Assembly (NCBI RefSeq): GCF_018449655.1
Contig: NZ_JAAVUX010000004.1
Location: forward strand, 1-64,000
DNA length: 64,000 nucleotides
Direction: 5' to 3'
DNA from: Pseudomonas sp. dw_358
GTDB lineage: Bacteria > Pseudomonadota > Gammaproteobacteria > Pseudomonadales > Pseudomonadaceae
Positions 45,501-54,900 of the stretch are shown here, piece after piece. The translations under genes were made by a program, and so were the position numbers. The notes under the pieces were generated by a model, which was not told the origin of the DNA, made no database searches, and saw only the letters and a program-made list of their open reading frames with translations. Numbering within the stretch: the first letter of the stretch is position 1; every line of letters begins with the position of its first letter.

Positions 45501-47237
45501 TCAGTGGGAATGGCGCGGCACTTCCGAGCCTCGGCAACCCACCAGGAAATCGAAGTCGCAGCCCTGGTCGGCCTGCATCACATGGTCCACGTACAGCTGG
45601 CGGTAGCCCCCGGCCAGCAGGTTGTTGGGTTGTGGCTGCCAGTCGGCCAGGCGCGCGGCCAGTTCGCTGTCGCTGATGTCCAGGTGCAGGCGGCCGGTGG
45701 CGCAGTCCAGTTCGATGTAGTCCCCTTCCTGGACCGCCGCCAGTGGGCCACCGGCTGCCGCTTCCGGGGCGACGTGCAGGACGACGGTGCCGTAGGCGGT
45801 GCCGCTCATGCGCGCGTCGGAGATGCGCACCATGTCGGTGATGCCCTGGGCCAGCAGCTTGGCCGGCAAGCCCATGTTGCCGACTTCGGCCATGCCGGGA
45901 TAACCCTTGGGCCCGCAGTTTTTCATCACCAGAATGCAGCTGGCGTCGACGTCCAGATCGGGGTCGTTGATGCGCGCTTTGTACATGTCGAAGTTCTCGA
46001 ACACGATGGCGCGTCCGCGATGTTTCATCAAGGCCGGGGTGGCGGCCGAAGGTTTGAGCACCGCGCCGTTGGGCGCCAGGTTGCCGCGCAGCACACAGAT
46101 GCCGCCGTCGGCCACCAAGGGGTTGTCGATGGCGCGAATCACTTCGTCTTCGCCATAGATCGGCGAGTTCTGCACGTTGTCCCACAGCGACTTGCCGTTG
46201 ACAGTCAGCGCATTCGGGTGGGGGATCAGCTGGTTCTCCCCCAGGCGCCGCAGCACGGCGGGCAGGCCGCCGGCGTAGTAGAACTCTTCCATCAGGAAAC
46301 GGCCGGACGGTTGCAGGTCCACCAGGGTCGGGGTGCCTCGGCCGATACGGGTCCAGTCGTCCAGTTCCAGGTCCACACCGATGCGCCCGGCAATAGCCTT
46401 GAGGTGGATCACGGCGTTGGTCGAGCCGCCGATGGCCGCATTGACCCGGATGGCATTTTCGAAGGCTTCGCGGGTGAGGATTTTCGACAGGCGCAGGTCT
46501 TCCTGGACCATCTGCACCGCACGCATGCCGGACATGTGGGCCAGCACGTAGCGGCGCGAATCCACTGCCGGAATCGCCGCGTTGTGGGGCAGGGACGTGC
46601 CCAGCGCTTCGGCCATGCAGGCCATGGTCGAGGCCGTGCCCATGGTGTTACAGGTCCCGGCAGAACGGGACATGCCGGCCTCGGCGGAGAGGAACTCGTC
46701 AAGGCTGATCTGCCCGGCCTTATAGGACTCGTGCATCTGCCAGACGATGGTACCGGCGCCGATGTCCTTGCCCTTGTGCTTGCCGTTGAGCATCGGCCCG
46801 CCGGTGACCACGATGGCCGGCACGTCGCAACTGGCTGCGCCCATCAGCAGCGCTGGGGTGGTCTTGTCGCAACCGGTGAGCAGTACCACGCCGTCGATGG
46901 GGTTGCCGCGAATGGCTTCCTCTACGTCCATGCTCGCCAGGTTGCGGGTGAGCATGGCGGTGGGGCGCAAGTTGGATTCGCCATTGGAAAACACCGGGAA
47001 CTCCACCGGCCAGCCACCGGCCTCGATCACGCCACGCTTGACGTGTTCGGCGATGGTGCGGAAGTGGGCGTTGCAGGGGGTCAGCTCGGACCAGGTGTTG
47101 CAGATGCCGATGATCGGCTTGCCCTGAAACTGGTGGTCGGCGATGCCCTGGTTCTTCATCCAGCTGCGGTACATAAAGCCATTCTTGTCAGCGGTACCGA
47201 ACCACTGGGCCGAGCGCAAAGGCTTTTTATCAGACAT
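45501..47237 (-). CDS. IlvD/Edd-family sugar-acid dehydratase, probably L-arabonate dehydratase
   Basis: 578 residues from ATG 47237 (MSDKKPLRSAQWFGTADKNG). Iron-sulfur ligand cysteines are present in GICNTWSELTPCNAH, LLTGCDKTTPALLMG and GTCNTMGTASTMACMAEALG. The length and the SGMSRSAGTC-type region place it with pentonate/hexonate dehydratases rather than IlvD or Edd. It removes water from an aldonate to give a 2-keto-3-deoxy acid. L-arabonate is favoured because an AraD1-family gene sits in the divergent operon, but related aldonates cannot be excluded. Confidence 0.88.
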   Translation of the reverse strand: MSDKKPLRSAQWFGTADKNGFMYRSWMKNQGIADHQFQGKPIIGICNTWSELTPCNAHFRTIAEHVKRGVIEAGGWPVEFPVFSNGESNLRPTAMLTRNLASMDVEEAIRGNPIDGVVLLTGCDKTTPALLMGAASCDVPAIVVTGGPMLNGKHKGKDIGAGTIVWQMHESYKAGQISLDEFLSAEAGMSRSAGTCNTMGTASTMACMAEALGTSLPHNAAIPAVDSRRYVLAHMSGMRAVQMVQEDLRLSKILTREAFENAIRVNAAIGGSTNAVIHLKAIAGRIGVDLELDDWTRIGRGTPTLVDLQPSGRFLMEEFYYAGGLPAVLRRLGENQLIPHPNALTVNGKSLWDNVQNSPIYGEDEVIRAIDNPLVADGGICVLRGNLAPNGAVLKPSAATPALMKHRGRAIVFENFDMYKARINDPDLDVDASCILVMKNCGPKGYPGMAEVGNMGLPAKLLAQGITDMVRISDARMSGTAYGTVVLHVAPEAAAGGPLAAVQEGDYIELDCATGRLHLDISDSELAARLADWQPQPNNLLAGGYRQLYVDHVMQADQGCDFDFLVGCRGSEVPRHSH

Positions 47238-47314
47238 GACAGGCTCTCTTATTGTAAGACTTAATGGCGTGCTTGTTGGCAAAGCTAAGGCAAAACTGCG
47301 CGGATGGGAAGTGG

Positions 47315-47343
47315 TTGTTGGCTAAATAGTAATACTATATAGT
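47315..47343 (+). promoter_or_regulatory. Promoter with overlapping palindromic operator (GntR candidate)
   Basis: TTGTTG (47315-47320), 17-bp spacer, TATAGT (47338-47343) read toward the MFS gene. ATAGT-AAT-ACTAT (47326-47338) is a 5-3-5 inverted repeat, and ACTATATAGT (47334-47343) is a second overlapping palindrome covering the -10. A dimeric repressor bound here would block the promoter; the adjacent FCD-GntR protein is the natural candidate. Confidence 0.5.
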
Positions 47344-47407
47344 CTGGCGCAACCGGGCTGTGATCCGGACGCTGACCAATAACAACAACACAGTGGAGAC
47401 CCCCTCT

Positions 47408-48760
47408 ATGCGCCAGCCCACGCTGAGCGAGGAGTTGCGGCTTATCCGGCGCATCACCCTCAAGCTGATTCCCTTTCTGGTTTTGCTCTACCTGATTGCC
47501 TACGTCGATCGTTCGGCGGTGGGTTTCGCCAAACTGCACATGGGTGGCGACGTCGGCATCGGCGATGCGGCCTACGGCATGGGCGCGGGCCTGTTCTTCA
47601 TTGGCTACTTTCTGCTGGAGATCCCCAGCAACCTGATGCTCGAACGCTTCGGCGCGCGACGCTGGTTCGCGCGCATCATGATCACCTGGGGCGCCATCAC
47701 CATCGGCATGGCGTTCATTCAGGGACCCACCAGCTTCTACGTCATGCGCTTTTTGCTGGGTGCGGCCGAAGCGGGGTTCTTCCCCGGGGTGCTGTACTAC
47801 ATCACCCAATGGTTTCCGGTGCGCCATCGCGGCAAAATCCTCGGCCTGTTCATCCTCTCCCAACCGATCGCCATGATGATCACCGGGCCCGTGGCCGGCG
47901 GCCTGCTGGGCATGGACGGGGTGCTCGGCCTGCACGGCTGGCAGTGGTTGTTCATCGTCATCGGCACTCCGGCGGTGCTGGCCACCTGGCCGGTGCTGCG
48001 CTGGTTGCCGGACAAACCGCAGCAGGTGACCTGGCTGGATGACCGCGAAAAAGCCTGGCTGGCCGGCGAACTGCACAAGGACCTGGAAGCCTATGGCCAG
48101 ACCCGCCACGGCAACCCGCTGCATGCCCTCAAGGACAAACGGGTGCTGCTGCTGGCGCTGTTCTACCTGCCGGTCACCCTGAGCATCTACGGCCTTGGGT
48201 TGTGGCTGCCGACCTTGATCAAGCAGTTCGGCGGCAGCGACTTGACCACCGGTTTTGTTTCGGCGGTGCCCTACATTTTCGGCATCGTAGGCCTGCTGGT
48301 GGTACCGCGCAGTTCTGACCGCCTCAACGACCGCTACGGCCACTTGGCAGTGCTTTATATGATGGGCGCCGTGGCCATGTTCCTCAGCGCCTGGCTGGAG
48401 ACGCCGGTGTTGCAACTGGCGGCGCTGTGCTTCGTGGCATTTTCACTGTTTTCCTGCACAGCGGTGTTCTGGACCTTGCCGGGGCGGTTCTTCGCCGGGG
48501 CCAGTGCGGCGGCGGGGATTGCCTTGATCAATTCGGTGGGCAACCTGGGCGGCTATCTCGGGCCGTTCGTGATCGGCGCCTTGAAAGAGTCCACCGGCAA
48601 CCTGGCCAGCGGTCTGTATTTCCTGAGCGCCGTATTGCTCTGCGGGCTGGTGCTGACGGCCATCGTCTACCAGCGCCTGGAGCGTCGTCACGCCTTGGCG
48701 CCCGAGCAGTTCGCGGCCAGTGCCCGGACCTCGGCCGAAACCACGACAAGCACTCACTGA
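47408..48760 (+). CDS. MFS transporter, anion:cation symporter (phthalate/hexuronate) family
   Basis: 450 residues from ATG 47408 with GGAG 9 nt upstream. About twelve transmembrane helices. The start LIPFLVLLYLIAYVDRSAVG and LFFIGYFLLEIPSNLMLERF, with RFLLGAAEAGFFPGVLYYIT, are typical of the ACS family (for example tartrate, glucarate, galactonate carriers). It is expected to import the aldonate substrate by proton symport. First gene of the operon divergent from the dehydratase. Confidence 0.92.
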   Translation: MRQPTLSEELRLIRRITLKLIPFLVLLYLIAYVDRSAVGFAKLHMGGDVGIGDAAYGMGAGLFFIGYFLLEIPSNLMLERFGARRWFARIMITWGAITIGMAFIQGPTSFYVMRFLLGAAEAGFFPGVLYYITQWFPVRHRGKILGLFILSQPIAMMITGPVAGGLLGMDGVLGLHGWQWLFIVIGTPAVLATWPVLRWLPDKPQQVTWLDDREKAWLAGELHKDLEAYGQTRHGNPLHALKDKRVLLLALFYLPVTLSIYGLGLWLPTLIKQFGGSDLTTGFVSAVPYIFGIVGLLVVPRSSDRLNDRYGHLAVLYMMGAVAMFLSAWLETPVLQLAALCFVAFSLFSCTAVFWTLPGRFFAGASAAAGIALINSVGNLGGYLGPFVIGALKESTGNLASGLYFLSAVLLCGLVLTAIVYQRLERRHALAPEQFAASARTSAETTTSTH

Positions 48761-48775
48761 CAGAAGGAATTTCTC

Positions 48776-49768
48776 ATGCGTCTGGTGCAATTTGAATTGA
48801 ATACGGGTGAACGTCGCGTCGGCTTGGTCGATGGCGACAGGGTGCGCGCAGTGCAAGGCGCACAAAGTGTGCGGGAACTGGCGCTGGCGGCTATCGAGGC
48901 CGGCCAGAGCCTGGCGAAACAGGTCGACAGTTTGAGCCTGGGTGCTCACCACGACTATCGGCAATTGCTGAACGAGCGACGCGTTCTGCCGCCGCTTGAC
49001 CACCCGGACCCGGCCCACATGCTGGTGACCGGCACCGGCCTGACCCACTTGGGCAGCGCGGCCACCCGGGACAAGATGCACCAGCACGCCGGCAAGGAAG
49101 CCGAGCTGACCGACAGTATGCGTATCTTTCAGTGGGGCCTGGCCGGTGGCAAACCGGCGGCGGGTGAGGCCGGGGTGCAGCCGGAATGGTTCTACAAAGG
49201 CGATGGCAGCATCGTCGTGCGCCCCGGCGGTGACTTCGCCGTGCCGCCGTTCGCCGAGGATGCTGGCGAGGAGCCGGAGCTGGGCGGGATGTATGTCATC
49301 GGCCATGACGGCAAACCCTACCGCCTGGGTTTTGCCTTGGGCAACGAGTTCTCCGACCACGTCATGGAACGCAAGAACTACCTGTACCTGGCCCACTCCA
49401 AACTGCGCAATTGCGCCTATGGCCCCGAGTTGCGGGTAGGCGATCTGCCCGAGCATCTGGCCGGCACCAGCCGGATCATGCGCGGTGACGAAGTGCTGTG
49501 GGAAAAGGAATTCCTGAGCGGCGAAGCGAACATGTGCCACAGCTTCGACAACCTGGAATATCACCACTTCAAATACGCGCAGTTCTTGCGGCCGGGGGAC
49601 GTGCACATTCACTTTTTCGGCACCGCGACCTTGTCGTTTGCCGATGGCATCAAGGCCCAGCCCGGGGACCGTTTCGAGGTGGGCATGACCGAGTTTGGTG
49701 AAGCCTTGGTGAACGGAATTTCACGGGCCGATGCGGTATTCGAGGCGGGGAGCGTCGGCAAGCTTTAA
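48776..49768 (+). CDS. AraD1-family (fumarylacetoacetate hydrolase fold) enzyme
   Basis: 330 residues, 15 nt after the MFS gene with AAGGAA before the ATG. The FAH-fold C-terminal region has the Mg2+-binding area around EPELGGMYVIGHDG and LGNEFSDHVMERKNYLYLAH, and HFFGTATLSFADGIK near the end. AraD1 proteins act on 2-keto-3-deoxy-pentonates; whether this one dehydrates (to 2-oxoglutarate semialdehyde) or cleaves (aldolase) cannot be read from sequence. No 2-oxoglutarate semialdehyde dehydrogenase gene is in the window. Confidence 0.85.
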   Translation: MRLVQFELNTGERRVGLVDGDRVRAVQGAQSVRELALAAIEAGQSLAKQVDSLSLGAHHDYRQLLNERRVLPPLDHPDPAHMLVTGTGLTHLGSAATRDKMHQHAGKEAELTDSMRIFQWGLAGGKPAAGEAGVQPEWFYKGDGSIVVRPGGDFAVPPFAEDAGEEPELGGMYVIGHDGKPYRLGFALGNEFSDHVMERKNYLYLAHSKLRNCAYGPELRVGDLPEHLAGTSRIMRGDEVLWEKEFLSGEANMCHSFDNLEYHHFKYAQFLRPGDVHIHFFGTATLSFADGIKAQPGDRFEVGMTEFGEALVNGISRADAVFEAGSVGKL

Positions 49769-49776
49769 GGTCAACC

Positions 49777-49865
49777 CTGTGGGAGCAGCCCTTGGGGGCG
49801 ACGCAGACGACGCGGTCCGTCGGCAGTGCGCGGTGATGCCATCGCGGGCAATCCCTGCTCCCACC
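49777..49865. repeat. REPIN-like repeat, copy 2
   Basis: CTGTGGGAGCAGCCCTTGGG at one end and GGCAATCCCTGCTCCCACCC at the other, with core GACGCGGTCCGTCGGCAGTG and GCGCGGTGATGCCATCGCGG. Opposite orientation to copy 1 and same as copy 3. It follows the AraD1 gene. Confidence 0.75.
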
Positions 49866-49973
49866 CATGAACCCTCGATGTCCGTGCGCAGAACATGAAA
49901 TCTTCCTGAAAGAATCGATAAACCGCTCTGACCTGCCTATCATGGGAACCTTCCTCGGCCACGGACGACCCCC

Positions 49974-50258
49974 ATGAGCGAATCCCTTCTCGACCATCTC
50001 CGGTCAACCGACGGCTTGTTGTTCGACAACCTGTTTGCCGAATTCAGCCTCGGCGACGACGCCAGCCTGCACATCGAAGTCATGGACGGTCGCGACCTCA
50101 AGCGCTGGGACTTCACCCCGGCCCATCTCGGCGCCGCCCATCTGGACCCTGTCAACAAGACTTGGCAGTTGGCCAACGACCACTCTTCCCATCACATCGT
50201 CTGCCTCAGCGGCTTGCACGCCGGCAACGACGATGACGATGAAACCGAAGCACCTTGA
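49974..50258 (+). CDS. DUF5629-like small protein
   Basis: 94 residues, starting MSESLLDHLRSTDGLLFDNL and ending in an acidic run (GNDDDDETEAP). No signal peptide or transmembrane helix. It resembles the Pseudomonas-restricted DUF5629 family, function unknown. It is preceded by the REPIN-like repeat and 60 nt upstream of the lactonase gene; a link with either neighbour is not evident. The ribosome site is weak (GGACGACCCCC). Confidence 0.65.
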   Translation: MSESLLDHLRSTDGLLFDNLFAEFSLGDDASLHIEVMDGRDLKRWDFTPAHLGAAHLDPVNKTWQLANDHSSHHIVCLSGLHAGNDDDDETEAP

Positions 50259-50318
50259 AGCGAGCCTGAACTACGCAGATTCCTCAACTTTCGCCAACTA
50301 CGCAGGGTTTCAAAAATA

Positions 50319-51470
50319 ATGAAAAAGCTCTTGTTGCCTCTTGTTGTCACCAGCCTGATCAGTACGGTTGCCCACGCCGACCTGCTGGTCGGCACCTACA
50401 CCGCCGGCACCAGCCAAGGCATCTACCGCTATGCGTTCGACAGCAGCAGCGGGCAGATCTCGGCTCAGCCTGCGCAGACAGTGAAGACCGAAAACCCTTC
50501 GTGGCTGACCCTCTCCCATGACCAGAAACACCTGTTCGCGGTCAACGAGAACGGGCCTGGTCAGAAAGACGTAGTGGGTCGCGTCAGCAGTTTTGCCATC
50601 GACCCCAAGACCCATGACATCACCCCGATCAACCAGGTCGAAAGCAAAGGCTCCGAGCCGACCCACTCCAGCCTGAGCAAGGGTGAAGGGTTTCTGTTCG
50701 TGTCCAACTACTCCGTGCTGCCGCAGCCGGGCGGCCACTTGAGTGTGCTGCCGGTCAAGGGCAACGGCGAGCTGGGCGACGTGGTGCAGCAAGAAGCTCA
50801 CGAAGCGAGCAAGGTCAACCCCGAGCGCCAGGCCAGCTCCCACGTACATTCCATCGTGTCGGCGCCCAATGGCAAAGACGTGTACCTGCAAGACCTGGGT
50901 GCCGATCGCATCTTCCTGTACAAATTCGACCCCAAAAACGCCGCACATCCACTGACCGCCGCGAAGACGCCGGAAGTCATCCTGGCCCCGGGCAGCGGCC
51001 CCCGCCACCTGACGTTCAGCAAGGACGGCAAGCACGCCTACCTGACTCTGGAAATGGCTGCCCAGGTGGTGGCCTTCGACGTGCGCGAAGACGGCTTCCT
51101 GGTGATTCGCCAGACCCTCGACCTGGCGGCAGGCAAGCCGGCTACGGCCAAGGGCGGCGGTGCGATTCACCTGTCCAGGGACGGCAAGTTCCTGTACGTG
51201 ACCAACCGTGCCACCAGCAACGAGATCTTCGTCTACTCGGTAGCGCCGAAAACCGGTGCGTTGAAGCAGATCCAGGTGCGTTCGGTGGAAGGTACGGAGC
51301 CGCGTGAATTCACCTACGACCCGTCGGGCAAGTTCCTGCTGATCGCCAACCAGAAGAGCAACCAGATCGTGGTGGTCCGTCTGGACACCAAGACCGGTCA
51401 TCTGGGCGAGACCGTGCAGAAGTTCGACATCGATGCACCGTCGGACGTGAAATTCCTCACCGCCCGCTGA
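50319..51470 (+). CDS. Secreted lactonase, 7-bladed propeller (Pgl/YbhE type)
   Basis: 383 residues. Signal peptide MKKLLLPLVVTSLISTVAHA with cleavage before Asp21. The mature protein is a beta-propeller of the lactonase family: LLVGTYTAGTSQGIYRYAFD, ENPSWLTLSHDQKHLFAVNE, SGPRHLTFSKDGKHAYLTLE and KFLYVTNRATSNEIFVYSV. The cytoplasmic members hydrolyse 6-phosphogluconolactone; the signal peptide places this one in the periplasm, so a free aldono-lactone is a likelier substrate. Proximity to the aldonate cluster supports that, by inference. Confidence 0.88.
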   Translation: MKKLLLPLVVTSLISTVAHADLLVGTYTAGTSQGIYRYAFDSSSGQISAQPAQTVKTENPSWLTLSHDQKHLFAVNENGPGQKDVVGRVSSFAIDPKTHDITPINQVESKGSEPTHSSLSKGEGFLFVSNYSVLPQPGGHLSVLPVKGNGELGDVVQQEAHEASKVNPERQASSHVHSIVSAPNGKDVYLQDLGADRIFLYKFDPKNAAHPLTAAKTPEVILAPGSGPRHLTFSKDGKHAYLTLEMAAQVVAFDVREDGFLVIRQTLDLAAGKPATAKGGGAIHLSRDGKFLYVTNRATSNEIFVYSVAPKTGALKQIQVRSVEGTEPREFTYDPSGKFLLIANQKSNQIVVVRLDTKTGHLGETVQKFDIDAPSDVKFLTAR

Positions 51471-51478
51471 CAGGGGCC

Positions 51479-51528
51479 TGCGGCGTTATCAATCTGGTTG
51501 ATATTCGATAACGCCGCAAAGCATTTTT
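51479..51528 (+). terminator. Terminator after the lactonase gene
   Basis: TGCGGCGTTATC (51479-51490) pairs perfectly with GATAACGCCGCA (51507-51518) across a 16-nt loop, and a short T-run (ATTTTTCT) follows from about 51523. It ends the lactonase transcript before the small exported-protein gene. Confidence 0.7.
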
Positions 51529-51606
51529 CTCGTACGCCACCCAGGCGTAGGTTTGACCCATGGCCCACACGGGCAGGACTTCAAACCTGAATTCGAGGAA
51601 TGCACC

Positions 51607-51786
51607 ATGAACTTCAATCTCTTCTCCATCATCGCCGCTTCCGCTGTTTCCGCCACCGTGGCATTGCCGGCGCATGCGAATCAGCTGGTCACCGAGAAAA
51701 AATCCCAGGTGGCCACGTACACCCAGAGCTATCTGCAAAAAAGCGCCAACTTCTATGCCGCGCTGGATCACAAGATTCAGTTGTGA
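51607..51786 (+). CDS. Small exported protein, 59 residues
   Basis: ATG 51607 with GAGGA about 7 nt upstream. Signal peptide MNFNLFSIIAASAVSATVAL plus PAHA, cleavage before Asn25, leaving a 35-residue mature peptide (NQLVTEKKSQVATYTQSYLQ onward), charged and helical. No motif recognised. It sits between two hairpins (51479-51518 and 51814-51877), so it has its own transcript. Confidence 0.65.
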   Translation: MNFNLFSIIAASAVSATVALPAHANQLVTEKKSQVATYTQSYLQKSANFYAALDHKIQL

Positions 51787-51813
51787 GGGGTGTCACTGTC
51801 CCTGTATGACTGA

Positions 51814-51877
51814 GCTTGCTCGGCAACATCCACGGCAGATCGTCAGATCCAGTGTGCCGGGATCTTGCTGAGCAAGC
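51814..51877. terminator. Inverted repeat between convergent genes
   Basis: GCTTGCTCGGCAA (51814-51826) and TTGCTGAGCAAGC (51865-51877) pair at 12 of 13 positions across a 38-nt loop. It separates the small exported-protein gene from the end of sbcC. No U-run is visible. Confidence 0.4.
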
Positions 51878-51902
51878 CTGGTCTTGCGGGGAAACCGGTG
51901 GC

Positions 51903-54900
51903 TCAACCCACCACTTCCACCGTACTCAAGCCGTTACCCATCCGCTTGACCTGAATCTGCACCGGAATCCGTTCGTGCATTTCCTGCACGTGAGAGATCA
52001 CCGCCACCTTGCGCCCTTGGGCCTGGAGCCCATCCAGCGCGTCCATGGCCAGTTGCAGGGACTCGGGATCAAGGCTGCCGAAGCCTTCGTCGATGAACAG
52101 CGATTCGATCTTCAACGTGCTCGACGCCATGGACGCCAGGCCCAACGCCAGCGCCAATGAGACGAGAAAGGTCTCGCCCCCGGACAACGAATGCACCGAG
52201 CGCAACTCGTCACCCATTTCCGTGTCCAGCACCAGCAGCCCCAGCATGCTGCCGCCACGTTTGAGCCGGTAGCGGCGCACCAGTTGGCGCAGCTGCACGT
52301 TGGCGTGGTGCACGAGCAAGTCGAGGTTGTAGGCCTGGGCGATCTTGCGGAAGGTATCGCCGGTGGCCGAGCCGATCAGTGCGTTGAGCCGCGCCCAGCG
52401 CTGCCACTCGGCATAGGCGTTGTCGATCTGTGCGGCGAGTGCCTGATTGGCCTCCTGCCTGCGCAGGTCTTCGGCCTGGCGCGCACGAAGCTCGGCGCAG
52501 TGTTTTTCCACGCCGGCCAATTGCTCCGCGCAGGTTTGCAACGCGCCGGCCAATGCCTTGGCTTCAAGCCCGGTTTCTTGCAGCGCCTGATGTTCCTTGA
52601 GCCGCTGCTCGCGTTCGGCCAGCAGCACCTGAGCTTGCTCGATGGCTTTTTCGCTCTGTTGTACCTGCTGGCGCAGCAAGGCTGATTGTCCGTCGCTCAT
52701 CGCCAGCAAGCGCGACAGCTCCACGTCATCGAGCGCCGGGTGCAGCGCTCGCCATTCGCTGATACGCGCGGCGATTGCCTGCCGTTCGCTGGCCAGTGTC
52801 TCCTCGCGCTGTTGACGCGCCTTGAGGTCGGCCGCCAGCTGGATCAGCTCGCTGCGGGTGTCCTGCAACTGCTGACTGGCCTGGGCTTCGTTGCCACGGG
52901 CCTGTTCCACATCATGATCCAGCAGTGTTTGCCAGTCTTCGGCACGGCCGTGGCTGCCGAGCAACTGGGCCAAGGCGTCTTTGGCGTGCTGTTGCCGCGC
53001 GCCAAGGTCGGTGAATTGTTGCAGCAGAACCTTGAGTTGTTGCTCGCGATGCAGCTGGCGATCCTGTTCTTTCTCGATGAGTTGCTGACGTTGTTGCTGC
53101 TCGGCCAGCTCGTCTCTCTGGTGATCGAGCTGTTCCAGGCGCTGGCCGATTTGCTGGTCCAGGTGCAGAAAGGTGGTGGCCGGGTCCGCGCGCAAGCCGG
53201 CGAGGATGACTTCGGGCAACAGGTGAGCGAACCCGTCGAGTTCCTCTTCGAGGTGTTCGCGATCGCTGGCCAGCTCCCGTTGTTGATCGACCAGTTGTTG
53301 GCGTGCCAGCTGGCTGGCCTCCTGCAAGGTTTGCAACTGTTGCTGCAGGCGCCCGGCGTTCTGTTGCAGGTCGAGCAGGGCGCCCTGGCGTTGTTCATCC
53401 TGGGCGATGCTGTGCTCAAGCGCACGCTGCTGCTGGCTCAGCCAGACCCCGCGCTGGCCCTCGTCCTGCTGCCATAGCGCGGCGTTCAAAGGGTGTGCGG
53501 CCAGCCCCGGGGCCAGCCCCTGCAACTGGCTGGCGAGCTGTTCCTGTTGTTGCACAAACTCTTTCTGCTGGGCAATCAGGCCACCGACTTCGGTGCGCAG
53601 ATCGGTCAGCCGCTCCTTGAGTTTCTCGACCGCCGCCACCGCCAGGGCTTCTTCACTTTCATCGTGGCGCTCCAAATGCGGCAACAGCGCTTCGGGCTGA
53701 TGGTACGGGTGCTCCAGGCTGCCGCAGACCGGGCACGGCTGTTCATCCTGCAACTGCGCGCGCAGTTCTTCGACGCTGGCGCTGCGGGCCACACGTTGGC
53801 GTTCCAGCAGCTGGCGGGTCACGCTCAGGGTCTGTTCGGCAACGGTCAGCTCGGCCTTGGTCTGCAAGCCGGTCTGGTTCAATTGCTCGCGTCGTTGCTG
53901 AGCCAAAGTCAGCTTCTGGCCCAGCGCCCGGCTCTGACTGTCCAGTTGCTGTTGTTGCTCGTACAGGCGTGCGAGGTCTTCGAAGGCACGATGCTGTTTG
54001 CGATTGTCCTTGAGCAGGCTGTCGAGCAACTGGATCTGTTCGGCGACCGCATGGGGCTCGGCGCCGGCCTCCTGATACAGCAACTCCAGGGCCTGGCGCT
54101 GATGGGTCCATTGCTCGCTGGCAGCCAGGGCGCGCTGCTCCAGTTGCGGCAATTCGGCCTGGCCTTTTTTCAGACGATTACCGCGCAGCATCAGTTGCTG
54201 CAACCGCTCGCGGTAGGCCGTCCACGACTCGCTCAAGGGGGCAAAGGCGATGCTGTGCTCCAGCTGCGTGGCCAATTGCTGCAGGCGCTGGGCAACCTTT
54301 TGTTGCAGCTCGCGCAGGCCGTTCAAGCTGGCCAGCCCTTCGGCGCACGCGGTCTCGCTCAGTTGTTTGGCTTCGGTGCTCTTGTCCACTTCACGGGTCA
54401 GCCGCGCAAGCGTGTTCTGTTCTTCAAAGGCCTGGCGCAGCAATGGGATGGCGTCTGTCTGCCGGGTCAAGGCGGCGCCCAGGGCGGCTTGCGCCAGGGC
54501 CTGTTGTTCCAGCAGTCGGGCCTGACGTTGGTCCAGGCTGTGCTGTTGTTCGATTTGCTGACGGATTTGCGTGGCCAGAGGGCGCAGTTCGCTGTTCACT
54601 TCTTGCTGACGGCTGAAGTGATGACGCTGCGGCGCCAGTTGCTCCAGCCGGCCCAAGGCCTGGCGCTGGTCGCCCTGTTCCTGCCACAGGTGTCGGGCAG
54701 CTTGCAATTGCTCGGCCGCACTCTGCTGGCGGTCTTGCCACTGGCGCAGCTCCTGGAGCCACGTGTGCTGAAGTTCGAGTCGCTTGAGGTGGGCCTGATG
54801 CTGCTTGAGCTGCTGCTGGGCTTCACGGGTTTGCTGATCCAGCTCGGCCCGTTCCAGCTCGGGCAGCGGGGTGACACCCGTGGCCTGTTCCTGCAACAGA

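Noticed and set aside
45417..47264. Plus-strand frame of about 615 codons opposite the IlvD/Edd gene
   Set aside because: Antisense shadow; the dehydratase on the other strand has all iron-sulfur motifs.
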